A DNA stretch of 64,000 nt from an uncultured Poribacteria bacterium (GTDB taxonomy: Bacteria; Poribacteria; WGA-4E; WGA-3G). The notes under the pieces are model-generated. The model ran no database searches, was not told the origin of the DNA, and saw only the letters and a program-made list of their open reading frames with translations. The DNA lies in NCBI GenBank assembly GCA_951813545.1, contig OX638352.1, positions 5,303,966-5,367,965 of the forward strand, written 5' to 3'. The stretch's first letter is position 1. Every line of letters starts with the position of its first letter. Below are positions 1-9,680 of this stretch, piece by piece. A program made the position numbers and the translations under genes.

Positions 1-151
1 GGTTTGTAAAGAGGCACTCACCCGCGGGGCGATACTTCGACCCCTTGTCAATACCATCGTCCTGATGCCGCCGTTGCAAATCTCAATTTCAGAGTTAGAC
101 ACCCTACTGGACATTGTCTATACATCAATCACAACAGTGACAACAACGTAA
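1..151 (+). CDS. bioA: Adenosylmethionine-8-amino-7-oxononanoate aminotransferase, C-terminal end (partial)
   Basis: An open frame runs in from the left edge (first full codon at 2) and ends with TAA at 149-151, giving 49 residues. The peptide contains RGAILRPLVNTIVLMPPL followed by ISISELDTLLDIVY. This matches the C-terminal end of class III PLP aminotransferases of the BioA type, where 'RPLGNVVYLMPPY' and 'ITEEELDxL' are typical. BioA transfers the amino group of SAM to KAPA in biotin synthesis. Only the tail is visible, so a related omega-aminotransferase cannot be excluded. The gene converges on the minus-strand gene that ends at 353. Confidence 0.72.
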   Translation, partial: VCKEALTRGAILRPLVNTIVLMPPLQISISELDTLLDIVYTSITTVTTT

Positions 152-224
152 AGATACATCTATTGAAAGAGAAAAGGGGAAGTCGGGAATCGGAGTTTCC
201 TCCTACAAGGGGATGTTAGAAAAA

Positions 225-245
225 GGCGAGGTTATAAACCTCGCC
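225..245. repeat. Short palindromic repeat (9-bp arms, 3-nt centre)
   Basis: GGCGAGGTT-ATA-AACCTCGCC is a perfect inverted repeat. Its geometry is the same as the copies at 327-347 of the 28 kb intergenic region (28327-28347) and inside ubiE (18752-18777), so it belongs to a dispersed family in this window. Confidence 0.8.
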
Positions 246-302
246 AGCGGAGATGAGGGTTCTATCTCCTGAACAACTGTCCTCATATTTTCAGATTTTA
301 CC
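236..302. repeat. Dispersed ~65-bp repeat, copy 1
   Basis: This stretch aligns with 48728-48793 at roughly 80% identity by eye. Shared blocks include CCTCGCCAGCGGA and CATATTTTC. Both copies are intergenic. No coding potential was recognised. Confidence 0.6.
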
Positions 303-336
303 CAAAAAAATAGGGCGGGTTTGAAACCCGCCCTAC
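303..336 (-). terminator. Intrinsic terminator for the 353-2494 gene
   Basis: TAGGGCGGGTTT-G-AAACCCGCCCTA (311-335) is a perfect 12-bp palindrome. Read on the minus strand it is followed by a run of seven T (310-304), so it fits a rho-independent terminator just after the stop codon at 353. The hairpin also looks like a member of the dispersed palindrome family. Confidence 0.75.
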
Positions 337-352
337 GATTCGTTAAAACCTG

Positions 353-2494
353 CTAGAAACTTCCACGACTCACTGCCATATTCTGCGCTCTATCTGTCAC
401 TTGAATGGTAATCGTGTGTGCACCTTCAGGGAGTTCACCGGTTTCCAGTAAAAGTTTCTCCTGTTTGGAATCAAAAATGCCATCTTCAGGGAAAATTGCC
501 TTCCAATGCTCATCACTGTCGATCTTATAGACCGCTTTCTGGATCGGCGTCGTCATGTCCGTAACGTCACAGGCAACTTGGTAGGTGCCATCGCCGTTCG
601 CAGTGATTTGGATTTCCCCGATAGAAGGTTGTGTGTTGTCTACCTCAAGCGGCTTACTCATCTTCTCAGTCGATTTCGCCCATCCAACTGGATTGCTAAG
701 TTTGTCCGTTGCCACGACTTTTAAGGTATATCGCCCATCTGGAACGGTGGTGATATCCCATTCATAATTTGCACTGGACAATTCCTTTTTGAGGAGACGC
801 CAGTTGTCCTCATCAATAGCCTTGTAGTAGAGAGTATACTGGAGCGTATCAGCATTTGCGTCCTCAACCTTCCAACTAACTTTCCATTTTTTGGAAGGCG
901 TATCGGCTCCACTGCCTGACCCGCCACTATCGCCACCGCGCCTGCCCGGAGGTGGTAAATTGCCACCAGAGCCGCGACGCCCTGTTTCTTGGTTCCCGCT
1001 GCCAGACCCATCATTTACCTCAATACTGGTAAATCTCGGCTCAACATTCGCCTGGACAGAGGCAAGGGTAACCTTTTTCAAAACGGGTGTTTGCGCGGTG
1101 TCACTGGTAGTGAATTTTGCACGCCATTGGATGTACTGTGCATCTGCGTTTGGTATCTGAGAACCTTCTGCTGTCGTGAGATCATCCGACCAGTCATTCC
1201 ACGTATCATCCGGTTTCTTAGTGTTACCGGTACGAGTGGAAAAGGCAATTGCGGTCCCTTCCGCCATCTCACCTTCCCAAGAGAGTTTCCCCCAACGGGA
1301 CAGAGTTTTGACATCGTGAACCTTTGACTCAAGGGTCCCCTCTTCAACATAAGTGGCTGTGAGGTTAAAAAGTTTACCCGGGTTACCAGTCGCAAGGAGT
1401 GTTCTCGTATTCCCATCTACTTCTTTCTGATGTATTGCCACGACCTGATTCGCCGAGCATTTGCCAACTTCAACATGGTCTCCACTCATTAGATTGACGC
1501 GGTAAAGTTTCCCTTCATCGCCGGTACCTACCAAGATTTGCGAGTCACTTTCAAGGACGATCGCTAAGATAAGCGGTTCCGGTGAATTCCAAACTGAGAT
1601 GGCAGTTCCATCAGGACGAATTTTGTAAATGTTAGACTTGTTTTCTTGGGGTGCGCTACCGCCCGGTGGTGGCGGACCGGAAGGTGTTGGCGGTCCATTT
1701 GAACCACGCCGTCCCCTTGAGGGTTCAGCAGGTTGGGATGTAACAACTGCCGCGTAGAGGTTACCTTGGGTATCCATCTCAAGGGCGCGAACTTCCTTCT
1801 CTTTGGCTTGATAAATAACCTTTGCGGTACCATCGTCCATAATATGGTAGATAATACCGTTTTCGCTGCTGCCTGCATAGAATCCGTTTTCGTGTAGAAG
1901 GAGGGTCATTATATTTTTTTCTTCGGCATCAAACAGAACACTCGACTCACCATCAGGTGTGATTTTGTAAATCTTGCCATCGGTACCTGTCGCTGCGTAG
2001 AGATTGCCGGCATCATCAAACTGCAACGCCCACACATATTTGTCGCCCTCATTAAGAAGCGTTGTCGGCGGTGTTGTCGCATCATTAATTTTGTAAATTA
2101 ACCCATCGGGTCCGGTGCCAGCGTAGAGGGCACCATCGGGTCCGACAGCGAGACTGTAAATGGTAACTTCAGGTGAATTATAATAAAGCTCAGCATCGTC
2201 ACCATCAGCAGCAATTTTATAGATTTTTCCCTCATTCCCCGTACCAGCGTAGAGATTTCCTGCTGAATCCTCGACAAGTGCCCAGACCTGGGTCTCCTTG
2301 AGTTTGGTGAAGGAATCAATTTTAGGAGACAACATAACATCTCCAGCACTCGTAAATGACAGGTTTTTGGGTTTACCAGCCTCAAAATCCGCATGGTTTT
2401 GCTGTTCCCATAAAGAGGTTTTGACTGCGGATGCAACATTTGCGTAAATAAAGACGGTTAAGATAAGACTCCAAAAGGAGATGACACGGCGCAT
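353..2494 (-). CDS. Exported beta-propeller protein with C-terminal Ig/Fn3-like region
   Basis: 713 residues. A signal peptide covers about residues 1-23 (MRRVISFW..., ending ANVASA). Residues 50-400 hold repeated blocks of the type 'NLYAGTGxxGKIYKI', spaced 40-45 residues apart, which is the pattern of NHL/two-component-regulator-type propeller blades. Two Gly/Pro/Arg-rich linkers follow (around residues 255-285 and 500-540, with polyproline runs). The last ~150 residues contain a Fn3-like segment ('DGRYTLKVVATD'). The start is ATG at 2494 with AGGAGGG just upstream. It probably acts in the periplasm or outside the cell as a binding or sensor protein, but the substrate is unknown. Function is inferred from the fold only. 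Confidence 0.7.
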   Translation of the reverse strand: MRRVISFWSLILTVFIYANVASAVKTSLWEQQNHADFEAGKPKNLSFTSAGDVMLSPKIDSFTKLKETQVWALVEDSAGNLYAGTGNEGKIYKIAADGDDAELYYNSPEVTIYSLAVGPDGALYAGTGPDGLIYKINDATTPPTTLLNEGDKYVWALQFDDAGNLYAATGTDGKIYKITPDGESSVLFDAEEKNIMTLLLHENGFYAGSSENGIIYHIMDDGTAKVIYQAKEKEVRALEMDTQGNLYAAVVTSQPAEPSRGRRGSNGPPTPSGPPPPGGSAPQENKSNIYKIRPDGTAISVWNSPEPLILAIVLESDSQILVGTGDEGKLYRVNLMSGDHVEVGKCSANQVVAIHQKEVDGNTRTLLATGNPGKLFNLTATYVEEGTLESKVHDVKTLSRWGKLSWEGEMAEGTAIAFSTRTGNTKKPDDTWNDWSDDLTTAEGSQIPNADAQYIQWRAKFTTSDTAQTPVLKKVTLASVQANVEPRFTSIEVNDGSGSGNQETGRRGSGGNLPPPGRRGGDSGGSGSGADTPSKKWKVSWKVEDANADTLQYTLYYKAIDEDNWRLLKKELSSANYEWDITTVPDGRYTLKVVATDKLSNPVGWAKSTEKMSKPLEVDNTQPSIGEIQITANGDGTYQVACDVTDMTTPIQKAVYKIDSDEHWKAIFPEDGIFDSKQEKLLLETGELPEGAHTITIQVTDRAQNMAVSRGSF

Positions 2495-2677
2495 TGAAAA
2501 TACCCTCCTGTAGGGTTATTTAGGTAAAACTTGAAAGTCAATGTTTGCAAGCCACCAAATTTAAGTTTTTGTATTCTGATTAAGTGTCCACCCGCGTTGT
2601 CGAACAAGGTCTTCATGCCTCCATCCTGTCACCGGATGCTATAGCGCGAGATTTCTCTATTCCACTTTTCGACACTA

Positions 2678-4558
2678 TTATTCTGCGTTCCTATCCACGA
2701 CGAACCGAATTATGCCGCTTCCAGAAATAACATAGTCTGTCGATGTCTTGTCGATATGCAATGTTGTGCCTGAAGTATATCCACTATTGCCAACCTGCTT
2801 CGCAGTATTCATAACAGACATGACTGAAGGGGGTAGATGCGCAAATTCTTTACCTTGAACGGTGAGACCTGGCTCCGGCACAAAGAGTTCCATAATAATA
2901 TTCGTGTTGTTTTCGCCGCGTTGTAACAATTCGACTAATTGGTTAATGTTCCTGTGGCGAAAATTCAGCGGTGCGCGGTTACGCTGCCAAACTTCGTGAA
3001 AGCTCGCATTGGTAGCCAAGAGAGACACAAGCCCATCTGGCATATCCTTAGGAATCGTAATCGTCGCTGTTTGGACAACAGGTGCTTCAAGGTAGGGCTG
3101 CAATGTTATTTCCACTTCAACAGTTTCCCCAGGACGATAGCGGAGTTTATCCACTTGGAGACTCAGAATTCTCGCTGTTCGCCGCTTATCCTCTACCTTC
3201 ACATCAAGAGAGACATTCTCGACATGAATGTTTGTGTAGGGGTTGTTGCTTAACTGTGCCACTGGTAACATAAGCAGCTGCCTCGCAGCAAGTCCCGGTG
3301 AAAAACTGGAAGAGTAAATATTCTTATAAACTAACTCACGCGTTTTGAGATCGGGGTGCTCTTTCAAGGTGATGGTTGCTTCCACGTTCATTGTGTAGTC
3401 ACCGAAATAGAACTGAAGTGAATCAAGGAGAAACCACGCTCCAATTCCGATAAAACCTGCTGACAGTCCCCTGTCGCGTATCACTTCATAGAATTTCTGA
3501 TGCTGTTTCCCATCAGTCGTTTGGAGATTGACATTGACGGGAATATAACTTGGATGCTTTCCAATGATGCCTGCGATTGCAGTTTCTCTATCCTGTACAA
3601 GGGTCCCGATAGGCTGCGTCGCAGCTGCCATCTTGGAGGAACGTGAACGGCTCGGGAGAATAAAATGCACATAGCCACCAGAAAGCGGAACGTTGACGTT
3701 ACCTTCCTGCCCAAAACCGTGTCCCCAAGCGAGCAGTTCATTTCCGTCTACATAAGTGATAGTGCCGTAACCAAAGAAGGAAAGATCACCGCGGATTGCC
3801 TCTGATCCAATTATCTGTCCGCCCTCAATCGGTGATTCCTTAACACGACCTCCGCCTCCTGCAGCTTGAACTGGGGTATAATTGAATTTGTCAAAAATAG
3901 GTTCGACAAACCGCATGAGTTCTGGATTCAGTGGCGGAAGCGAGAGCGGGATTGACAACCGCGCAGATCGTTCTTGAAAAGAGGTGCTGGAAACACCCTC
4001 AAACCAAGGTTCATCAAACGTCCGAGGCTTCTGTGTGACTTTACCGTCGCGAAGCAGAGATGGTCCCATATCCAACCCATAGTCTTGTGACGCATTCGCA
4101 GAACCAAGGTTAAAGAGTTGCGCGCCTGCGTACTTTAAATTGGGTTCCATACCCCACTTTGTTACTTTAATCATCAATTCAATCGGTGTAACACCAAAGA
4201 GATTGGCATGTTCTCGCTGATTGAAATGCCCAAGAGAGAGTGCCCCCATGAGCCGCCCGCCAATATATATCGGGCTACCGCTCATACCGCCTGCGACCCC
4301 AGTGCGTTTAAAGTTGTCGCTGAGACCTTTACACCATACCACGTGCCACTCTGGAAAATAGTTGTATTCAATACTTACAACTTCAAAATCAAATTCTTCC
4401 ACCGTTGTCCCGAAAAATACTGTGTAACCTTTTCCTTTCATACCCGGTTCCACTTCGGACAACGGCATAAATTTTGCAGCATCCCACTGAATCTGCGCAT
4501 CACTATGATACGCAGCGAAGCAGAATACCACAAGCGCACAAAGCAAAGCCTTTTTCAC
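2678..4558 (-). CDS. SpoIVB-type peptidase S55 family protein, exported
   Basis: 626 residues with a signal peptide (residues 1-21, ending SDA). The N-terminal third carries the S55 hallmarks: 'PGMKGKGYTVFFGT', then 'FDFEVVSI', then 'GVAGGMSGSPIYI' with the presumed nucleophile serine in GMSGSP. SpoIVB peptidases are serine proteases of the PDZ/S55 group. In sporulating Firmicutes SpoIVB triggers sigma-K activation, but non-sporulating phyla carry long versions like this one with unknown targets. The C-terminal ~250 residues are beta-rich and not recognised. The start codon is GTG at 4558, preceded by GGAG at 8 nt. The gene lies upstream of the propeller gene on the same strand (183-nt gap). 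Confidence 0.72.
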   Translation of the reverse strand: MKKALLCALVVFCFAAYHSDAQIQWDAAKFMPLSEVEPGMKGKGYTVFFGTTVEEFDFEVVSIEYNYFPEWHVVWCKGLSDNFKRTGVAGGMSGSPIYIGGRLMGALSLGHFNQREHANLFGVTPIELMIKVTKWGMEPNLKYAGAQLFNLGSANASQDYGLDMGPSLLRDGKVTQKPRTFDEPWFEGVSSTSFQERSARLSIPLSLPPLNPELMRFVEPIFDKFNYTPVQAAGGGGRVKESPIEGGQIIGSEAIRGDLSFFGYGTITYVDGNELLAWGHGFGQEGNVNVPLSGGYVHFILPSRSRSSKMAAATQPIGTLVQDRETAIAGIIGKHPSYIPVNVNLQTTDGKQHQKFYEVIRDRGLSAGFIGIGAWFLLDSLQFYFGDYTMNVEATITLKEHPDLKTRELVYKNIYSSSFSPGLAARQLLMLPVAQLSNNPYTNIHVENVSLDVKVEDKRRTARILSLQVDKLRYRPGETVEVEITLQPYLEAPVVQTATITIPKDMPDGLVSLLATNASFHEVWQRNRAPLNFRHRNINQLVELLQRGENNTNIIMELFVPEPGLTVQGKEFAHLPPSVMSVMNTAKQVGNSGYTSGTTLHIDKTSTDYVISGSGIIRFVVDRNAE

Positions 4559-4904
4559 AACGCTTACTCCTCTCTAAACTATTGAATTTTTTATTTTCAC
4601 AACAATAATCTTACTCGAACACTAATTTATAAAGGGTAGAGCCATCTCGTTTACCGCCGCCTAAGCTTGCTCTGGAAACCCAAGTCTCCATCTAACAGAA
4701 ACGATTTGCCAGTTCTGGTTCCTACTTCCAAAGCGGCTAAACGCCTTATGACACCTAACGCGAAAACGAAAATGACTCCATGTAATGTATAGTCCTATAA
4801 TACATTCAAAATATAATAATACATTATACCAGAACAACGGATTCGATGTCAACCTGAATCGAGAAAATGTTGAAATTTAAAGCCAAGCCAACATTGATTT
4901 TCAC
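4559..4904. other. Intergenic region without recognised gene
   Basis: This gap separates the divergent S55 peptidase and glycerol kinase genes. It is AT-rich, especially 4790-4890, with repeated ATACATT/AATGTAT half-sites near 4790-4830. Small ORFs here have no family-like sequence. The glpK promoter lies at the right end. Confidence 0.5.
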
Positions 4905-4933
4905 TTGATTTTTTTCCCAGTAAGTGCTATTCT
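4905..4933 (+). promoter_or_regulatory. Sigma-70-type promoter of glpK
   Basis: TTGATT (4905-4910), a 17-bp spacer and TATTCT (4928-4933) lie 33 bp upstream of the glpK ATG at 4966. Confidence 0.55.
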
Positions 4934-4965
4934 TAAAAAAACACTTTGGGAGCAGCATTAATAGC

Positions 4966-6510
4966 ATGTCGAATACCGCTTGCATCCTTTCGATCGACCA
5001 AGGCACAACAGGTACGACAGTCCTCCTCGTTGACGTACACGGTAACATCATCGCACAAGGGTCCCAAGAATTTACACAATACTATCCTCACCCCGGTTGG
5101 GTAGAACACGATCCAGAGGAAATCTGGAATGCTACACTACAAGCAATAGACGCACTTTTCGCAGAAGAAAATGCCCCGAACATTGTTGCCATCGGAATTA
5201 CAAATCAGCGTGAAACCACCATCGTTTGGGACCGCCAAACAGGAAAACCAATCCACCCTGCCATTGTGTGGCAGTGTCGGCGCACGGCAGATATGTGTGC
5301 TTCTCTTGAAAAACAGGGAATCGCTGAAGAGATAAAAGCGAAAACCGGTCTTGTGCTTGACCCCTACTTTTCTGGAACAAAGATCGCGTGGATTCTGGAT
5401 CACGTTAGTGGTGCCCGGGAACGGGCAGAACACGGGGAACTCGCATTCGGTACCGTAGATACATGGCTCCTTTGGAAATTGACAGATGGTGCAGTCCATA
5501 AAACCGATTACACAAACGCATCGCGCACGCTGCTCTTTAATATCGACACCCTTTCATGGGACGAAACGCTTTTAGAAATATTCAACGTCCCAAAAACTAT
5601 ATTGCCAGAAGTCTGTCCCTCTGCCAGCAACTTCGGCACAGCGAGTTTCTATCGAAACTTTTGGCTTGAAACCTTCGGGAAAAATATATCTTTAGATGGC
5701 ATTCCAATCACTGGAATGGCAGGCGACCAACAAGCAGCGCTCTTCGGTCAATTGTGCACAAACCCGGGCATGGCGAAAAACACCTATGGCACAGGATGTT
5801 TCCTCATGCTAAACACAGGTGCTGACAAGATCGAGACAAAATCAGGGCTGCTAACAACACTCGCCTGTAGTCTGGATGAGAATCCTGTTTACGCCTTAGA
5901 AGGAAGCGTGTTTGTTGCCGGTGCTGCTGTCCAATGGATCCGAGACGGTATCCAGATTATTGAGACTGCAGCGGAAACGGAAAAAATTGCCGCTAATATA
6001 CCAGACTCAGGCGGAGTTTTTGTTGTGCCTGCCTTCACTGGGCTTGGTGCACCGTATTGGGATGCTGAGGCGCGCGGTGCCATCCTCGGTTTAACACGAG
6101 GAAGCACACGCGAACAGATCGTCCGTGCCACTTTAGAGTCAATTGCGTATCAATCCGCGGATGTTGTTACTGCGATGTTAAGCGAAACAGCGGGGACAAT
6201 TGACCGATTACGGGTAGACGGTGGTGCCGCTGCGAACAATTTTCTTATGCAGTTTCAAGCGGATATCCTGGGCATAGAGATAGAACGACCGGCACAGATA
6301 GAATCAACAGGACTGGGTGCCGCATACCTTGCTGGTATTACAACCGGTGTATGGGACAACGTTGAAGAACTGGAGACACACCGAACTGGGCAAACTAAGT
6401 CCGAGACCGATACACTTGAAACTAAGGTTTTTTCACCACAGATTGACGCGGACCAACGGAATCAGAAACTCGCGCAGTGGAAAAGAGCAGTCCAACGAGT
6501 GATGGGTTAA
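4966..6510 (+). CDS. glpK: Glycerol kinase
   Basis: 514 residues from ATG at 4966. A longer frame starts with GTG at 4924, but 4966 is preferred because GGGAG (4948-4952) precedes it and the protein then begins at the usual place before 'SIDQGTTGTT'. FGGY kinase signatures are present: the N-terminal phosphate loop DQGTT, 'NQRETTIVWDRQTGKP', 'PAFTGLGAPYWD' and 'VDGGAAANNFL'. The enzyme phosphorylates glycerol to sn-glycerol-3-phosphate using ATP in the cytoplasm. Length matches the family (about 500 residues). No glpF or glpD is adjacent. The histidine kinase gene begins one base after the stop, so the two are likely cotranscribed. Confidence 0.93.
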   Translation: MSNTACILSIDQGTTGTTVLLVDVHGNIIAQGSQEFTQYYPHPGWVEHDPEEIWNATLQAIDALFAEENAPNIVAIGITNQRETTIVWDRQTGKPIHPAIVWQCRRTADMCASLEKQGIAEEIKAKTGLVLDPYFSGTKIAWILDHVSGARERAEHGELAFGTVDTWLLWKLTDGAVHKTDYTNASRTLLFNIDTLSWDETLLEIFNVPKTILPEVCPSASNFGTASFYRNFWLETFGKNISLDGIPITGMAGDQQAALFGQLCTNPGMAKNTYGTGCFLMLNTGADKIETKSGLLTTLACSLDENPVYALEGSVFVAGAAVQWIRDGIQIIETAAETEKIAANIPDSGGVFVVPAFTGLGAPYWDAEARGAILGLTRGSTREQIVRATLESIAYQSADVVTAMLSETAGTIDRLRVDGGAAANNFLMQFQADILGIEIERPAQIESTGLGAAYLAGITTGVWDNVEELETHRTGQTKSETDTLETKVFSPQIDADQRNQKLAQWKRAVQRVMG

Positions 6511-6511
6511 A

Positions 6512-8221
6512 ATGCGACTCCAATGGAAGTACTCCCTTGTCATCAACCTTTCTGTCATAGCAATCCTCGTAGCGTTTTACTTTTTTGATAGCATCCGGGT
6601 CCGAAATGATATGAATGCGCTTCACGCCTTGGGGGCGGAACGTGGTGCTGAACTACGGAAAATCGCTGAAAACACGATTCTTGATGTTGTTGAGATGGAA
6701 ATCGAAACCACAAGGGTGTTTGATGCACAGCGATTAGATCAAGTGCTGAATAAACTGAAGCATGAACATCCGGATATGCAAAATGTGCTGAATATCCATG
6801 TCTCCTTAAATGATACCCGTATTCGTTCGAGTCTGCTCGCTGGTGAAGATGCCGGTGACATAAATCTTGATTCAGCGGATCTTGAGCAAATTGAAACAAA
6901 AGGCGCAACGATATACGCTGTTGAGGGACAGAACGCAACGGCTATTGTTATTAAATATATTGCCGTTTTGACCGGACCAAAGTTGATTGGGTTGGAGCCG
7001 AGTGATTTTGCATACGAACCCATACTCGATGATGGTACACTGCCGTATGAGGTCTGGTTGAGCGCCTTTGGTGAAGATGTTTATGTGCCAGAGGATCCAG
7101 TGATAACCGAGGAGAAAGGTAGACGCTGGCGAATGACGGATCAGGAAAAAGGCGAGGTTTATAATTTATGGAAGCAAGGTGAAACCCTCAGGATTCAGAA
7201 AGCATTAACCGGCTACATACAAGTACTTTTTGATGTCCCTTATATCGGCAGGTCAATTCGATATTCATTGCTAATGCACGCAATATTGATCGTCATTGTT
7301 GGGGCACTGCTTGTGATTCTGATCGATCTAACGACAAATCACCTAATTATGAAGCCCTTAGAACGAATGACTCGTATTATTCAGAGTGCTGAAAGCGGCA
7401 ATCTATCCATTGAGCAGACTTATTCGTCGGACGAAATCGGAAGAGCGACCCATAACCTCGTAAGGATGCTCTGGCAACTACGGGATTCTCATTCAAAACG
7501 GATTGATGCTTTAGGACAATTCGCCGCTGGTGTGGCTCACGAAATTCGGAACCCACTTAATTCCATAGGGATGACTGCCCAGCACCTAAAATCTGTTTTT
7601 TCACAACGAAAGGCGAGCCAAGACGATATTGAAGAGGCGAAGGAACTTTTAGAAATCGTTGACAAAAAAATCGTGGAACTGAAGCACATTTCGGAACAGT
7701 TCCTTACTTTAAATCGACCAAGGAAACTGAATATAGAACCGGTAAACCTCAATGCCCTTGTAGAGCAAGTTCTATCGGAATTCACACTTATCGCCGAGGA
7801 AGCGAAAGTACAGGTCATCAGAAACTACGATGAAAATCTACCGGATGTCCCGTTAGATGCAGCCTTAATGCGACAGACCATCTTCAACTTTGTGCAAAAC
7901 AGTATTCAAGCAATGCCGAAAGGGGGCAGCATTTACATCACCACCCTGATTGAAAAGATAGAGCAGGACACAGGAGATGCGGTGATCGAAATTCGAGATA
8001 CCGGTATCGGTATCCCCGAAGAAATTCAGGAACAGATTTACGATGCGTACTTCACAACAAAGGACGCTACCGGAGGCATAGGACTCGGACTTGCTGTTTC
8101 ACACCAAATCATCACCGCCCATAAAGGCAAGATTGAAATCAGAAGCAAAATGGGAATGGGGACGGCTTTTAAAATCAGTCTCCCGCTGAACGAGGGGAAT
8201 TCCCATAATTTTCCGGCTTAA
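6512..8221 (+). CDS. Membrane sensor histidine kinase
   Basis: 569 residues. Order: TM1 (about 8-26), a periplasmic sensor region (27-250) of no recognised family, TM2 (253-275), HAMP (about 276-325), HisKA with the phospho-acceptor His343 in 'AAGVAHEIRNPLNS', and HATPase_c with an N box (NFVQNSIQAMP), G1 (RDTGIGIP), F box (YFTTK) and G2 (GGIGLGLA). The H-box and downstream regulator type place it in the NtrB-like group that partners sigma-54 activators. It starts one base after glpK and ends 18 nt before the regulator gene. The signal sensed cannot be read from the sequence. Coupling to glpK may mean a link with glycerol or lipid metabolism (inference). Confidence 0.9.
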   Translation: MRLQWKYSLVINLSVIAILVAFYFFDSIRVRNDMNALHALGAERGAELRKIAENTILDVVEMEIETTRVFDAQRLDQVLNKLKHEHPDMQNVLNIHVSLNDTRIRSSLLAGEDAGDINLDSADLEQIETKGATIYAVEGQNATAIVIKYIAVLTGPKLIGLEPSDFAYEPILDDGTLPYEVWLSAFGEDVYVPEDPVITEEKGRRWRMTDQEKGEVYNLWKQGETLRIQKALTGYIQVLFDVPYIGRSIRYSLLMHAILIVIVGALLVILIDLTTNHLIMKPLERMTRIIQSAESGNLSIEQTYSSDEIGRATHNLVRMLWQLRDSHSKRIDALGQFAAGVAHEIRNPLNSIGMTAQHLKSVFSQRKASQDDIEEAKELLEIVDKKIVELKHISEQFLTLNRPRKLNIEPVNLNALVEQVLSEFTLIAEEAKVQVIRNYDENLPDVPLDAALMRQTIFNFVQNSIQAMPKGGSIYITTLIEKIEQDTGDAVIEIRDTGIGIPEEIQEQIYDAYFTTKDATGGIGLGLAVSHQIITAHKGKIEIRSKMGMGTAFKISLPLNEGNSHNFPA

Positions 8222-8239
8222 ACGTGGAGAACCAAGACG

Positions 8240-9631
8240 ATGGCATCAATACTGATTGTAGACGACGACCAAGCACAACTGACAATTCTACAGCGAATTT
8301 TGAAACGCGAAGGGTACACGGTTGAAACCGTTGGAGACAGCAAAGCCGCGCTTGAGAACTTAGAGAAGGAGATGTTTGATCTCGTCATCAGCGACATGTG
8401 GATGTCCTCACGGTTTGAAGGCAGAGATCTGCTTCGCGAAATAAAACGCACTGATCCAGATCTGCCCGTACTTATCATGACCGCGTTTGCTGAGTTGAAT
8501 GACGCCGTCAACCTTGTGGCACACGAAGGTGCGTTCTATTACCTTGAGAAACCGATCCAAATCGAAGTCTTGAAGCGTGAAGTGAAACACGCATTACAGA
8601 CCCGTGGTGCGCTCCGTAGTCCCGAAGAAGAAAGCGATGACTCAACACCAGAAATTCAGATTGATGAAATTATTGGTGAAAGCGAGAAAATGCAGGAACT
8701 TTTCAAGAACATGGCTCGGATTTTGCATCGTGGTGTTACACAAGTCCTCATCACAGGTGAAACAGGGTCCGGGAAAAGCTTGATTGCGCGAGCACTTCAT
8801 AAGCACGGGCTGCGCGAAAGCAAACCCTTCATTGCCGTGAACTGTGGTGCTATTCCGGACACTCTTATTGAGAGCGAACTTTTCGGGCACGAAAAAGGGG
8901 CGTTTACAGACGCTGCACAACAGAAAAAGGGGCTTTTCGAGGTTGCCAGCGAGGGAATACTTTTCCTCGATGAAATTGGGGATCTTCCGATTCAAACACA
9001 AAGTAAACTTTTACACGTCTTAGAAGAACGTGAGATACGCCGTATCGGTGGAACCCAAAGCATAAAAGTGGATGTCTGCGTAATTGCTGCCACAAATAAG
9101 AATCTCGTTCAAGCGATTCGAGACGGCTCGTTTCGTGACGATCTCTATTTCCGTCTAAATGTTATCCCGGTCCATGTTCCACCGCTTCGAGACCATCCAG
9201 AGGATATCCCACTGTTGGTGGATTTTCTCATCCAGAAATTCAGCAGCGAATATGCAGAGGCACAACCTAAACAGGTTACACCGCAGGCGATGTCCGCGCT
9301 CAGGCGATATCAGTGGCCCGGCAATATCCGGCAATTAGAAAATTACCTCCGCCGGATCTTTGTGCTTTCAGAAAACGAAGTGATTGACAAAGACGAATTG
9401 CCGCCAGAAATCTTAGATACGTCGCTTCCTACAACCGATGTTGAGTTCGATATACCGGAGGAAGGGGTTTCGCTCGACGAAATTATTAAGGAATATGTCT
9501 GCAGTGCTTTGGCAAAAAGCAACGGGAACCAGATTCAAGCCGCAAAACTGTTGGGAATTTCGCGACGTAAACTCCAACACCGGATGCAGAAATATGAACT
9601 TCAGAGCCAAGATTTCAAAACAGAACCGTAG
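8240..9631 (+). CDS. Sigma-54-dependent response regulator (NtrC family)
   Basis: 463 residues. The receiver domain (residues 3-118) has the acidic DDD at 8-10 and phospho-acceptor Asp52 (VISDMW). The AAA+ domain (about 145-380) has Walker A GETGSGKS at 173-180, Walker B LFLDEIGD and the R-finger region. The C-terminal Fis-type HTH is 'NQIQAAKLLGISRRKLQHRM'. The sigma-54 contact loop reads GAFTDA rather than GAFTGA, a variant found in many other activators. GTGGAG precedes the ATG. It should activate sigma-54 promoters in response to the adjacent kinase. No convincing -24/-12 site was found in the window. Confidence 0.92.
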   Translation: MASILIVDDDQAQLTILQRILKREGYTVETVGDSKAALENLEKEMFDLVISDMWMSSRFEGRDLLREIKRTDPDLPVLIMTAFAELNDAVNLVAHEGAFYYLEKPIQIEVLKREVKHALQTRGALRSPEEESDDSTPEIQIDEIIGESEKMQELFKNMARILHRGVTQVLITGETGSGKSLIARALHKHGLRESKPFIAVNCGAIPDTLIESELFGHEKGAFTDAAQQKKGLFEVASEGILFLDEIGDLPIQTQSKLLHVLEEREIRRIGGTQSIKVDVCVIAATNKNLVQAIRDGSFRDDLYFRLNVIPVHVPPLRDHPEDIPLLVDFLIQKFSSEYAEAQPKQVTPQAMSALRRYQWPGNIRQLENYLRRIFVLSENEVIDKDELPPEILDTSLPTTDVEFDIPEEGVSLDEIIKEYVCSALAKSNGNQIQAAKLLGISRRKLQHRMQKYELQSQDFKTEP

Positions 9632-9680
9632 ACAGCGTCTTTTCTTTATCCTAAAGTTTCGCTTTATTCCGGGATCCAGC

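Noticed and set aside
4661..4852. 63-codon minus-strand ORF upstream of glpK
   Set aside because: No ribosome binding site or recognisable domain, and it lies in an AT-rich divergent promoter region.
8240..9631. GAFTDA in the NtrC-type regulator as a loss of sigma-54 contact
   Set aside because: The variant is known from many functional activators, and all other motifs are intact.
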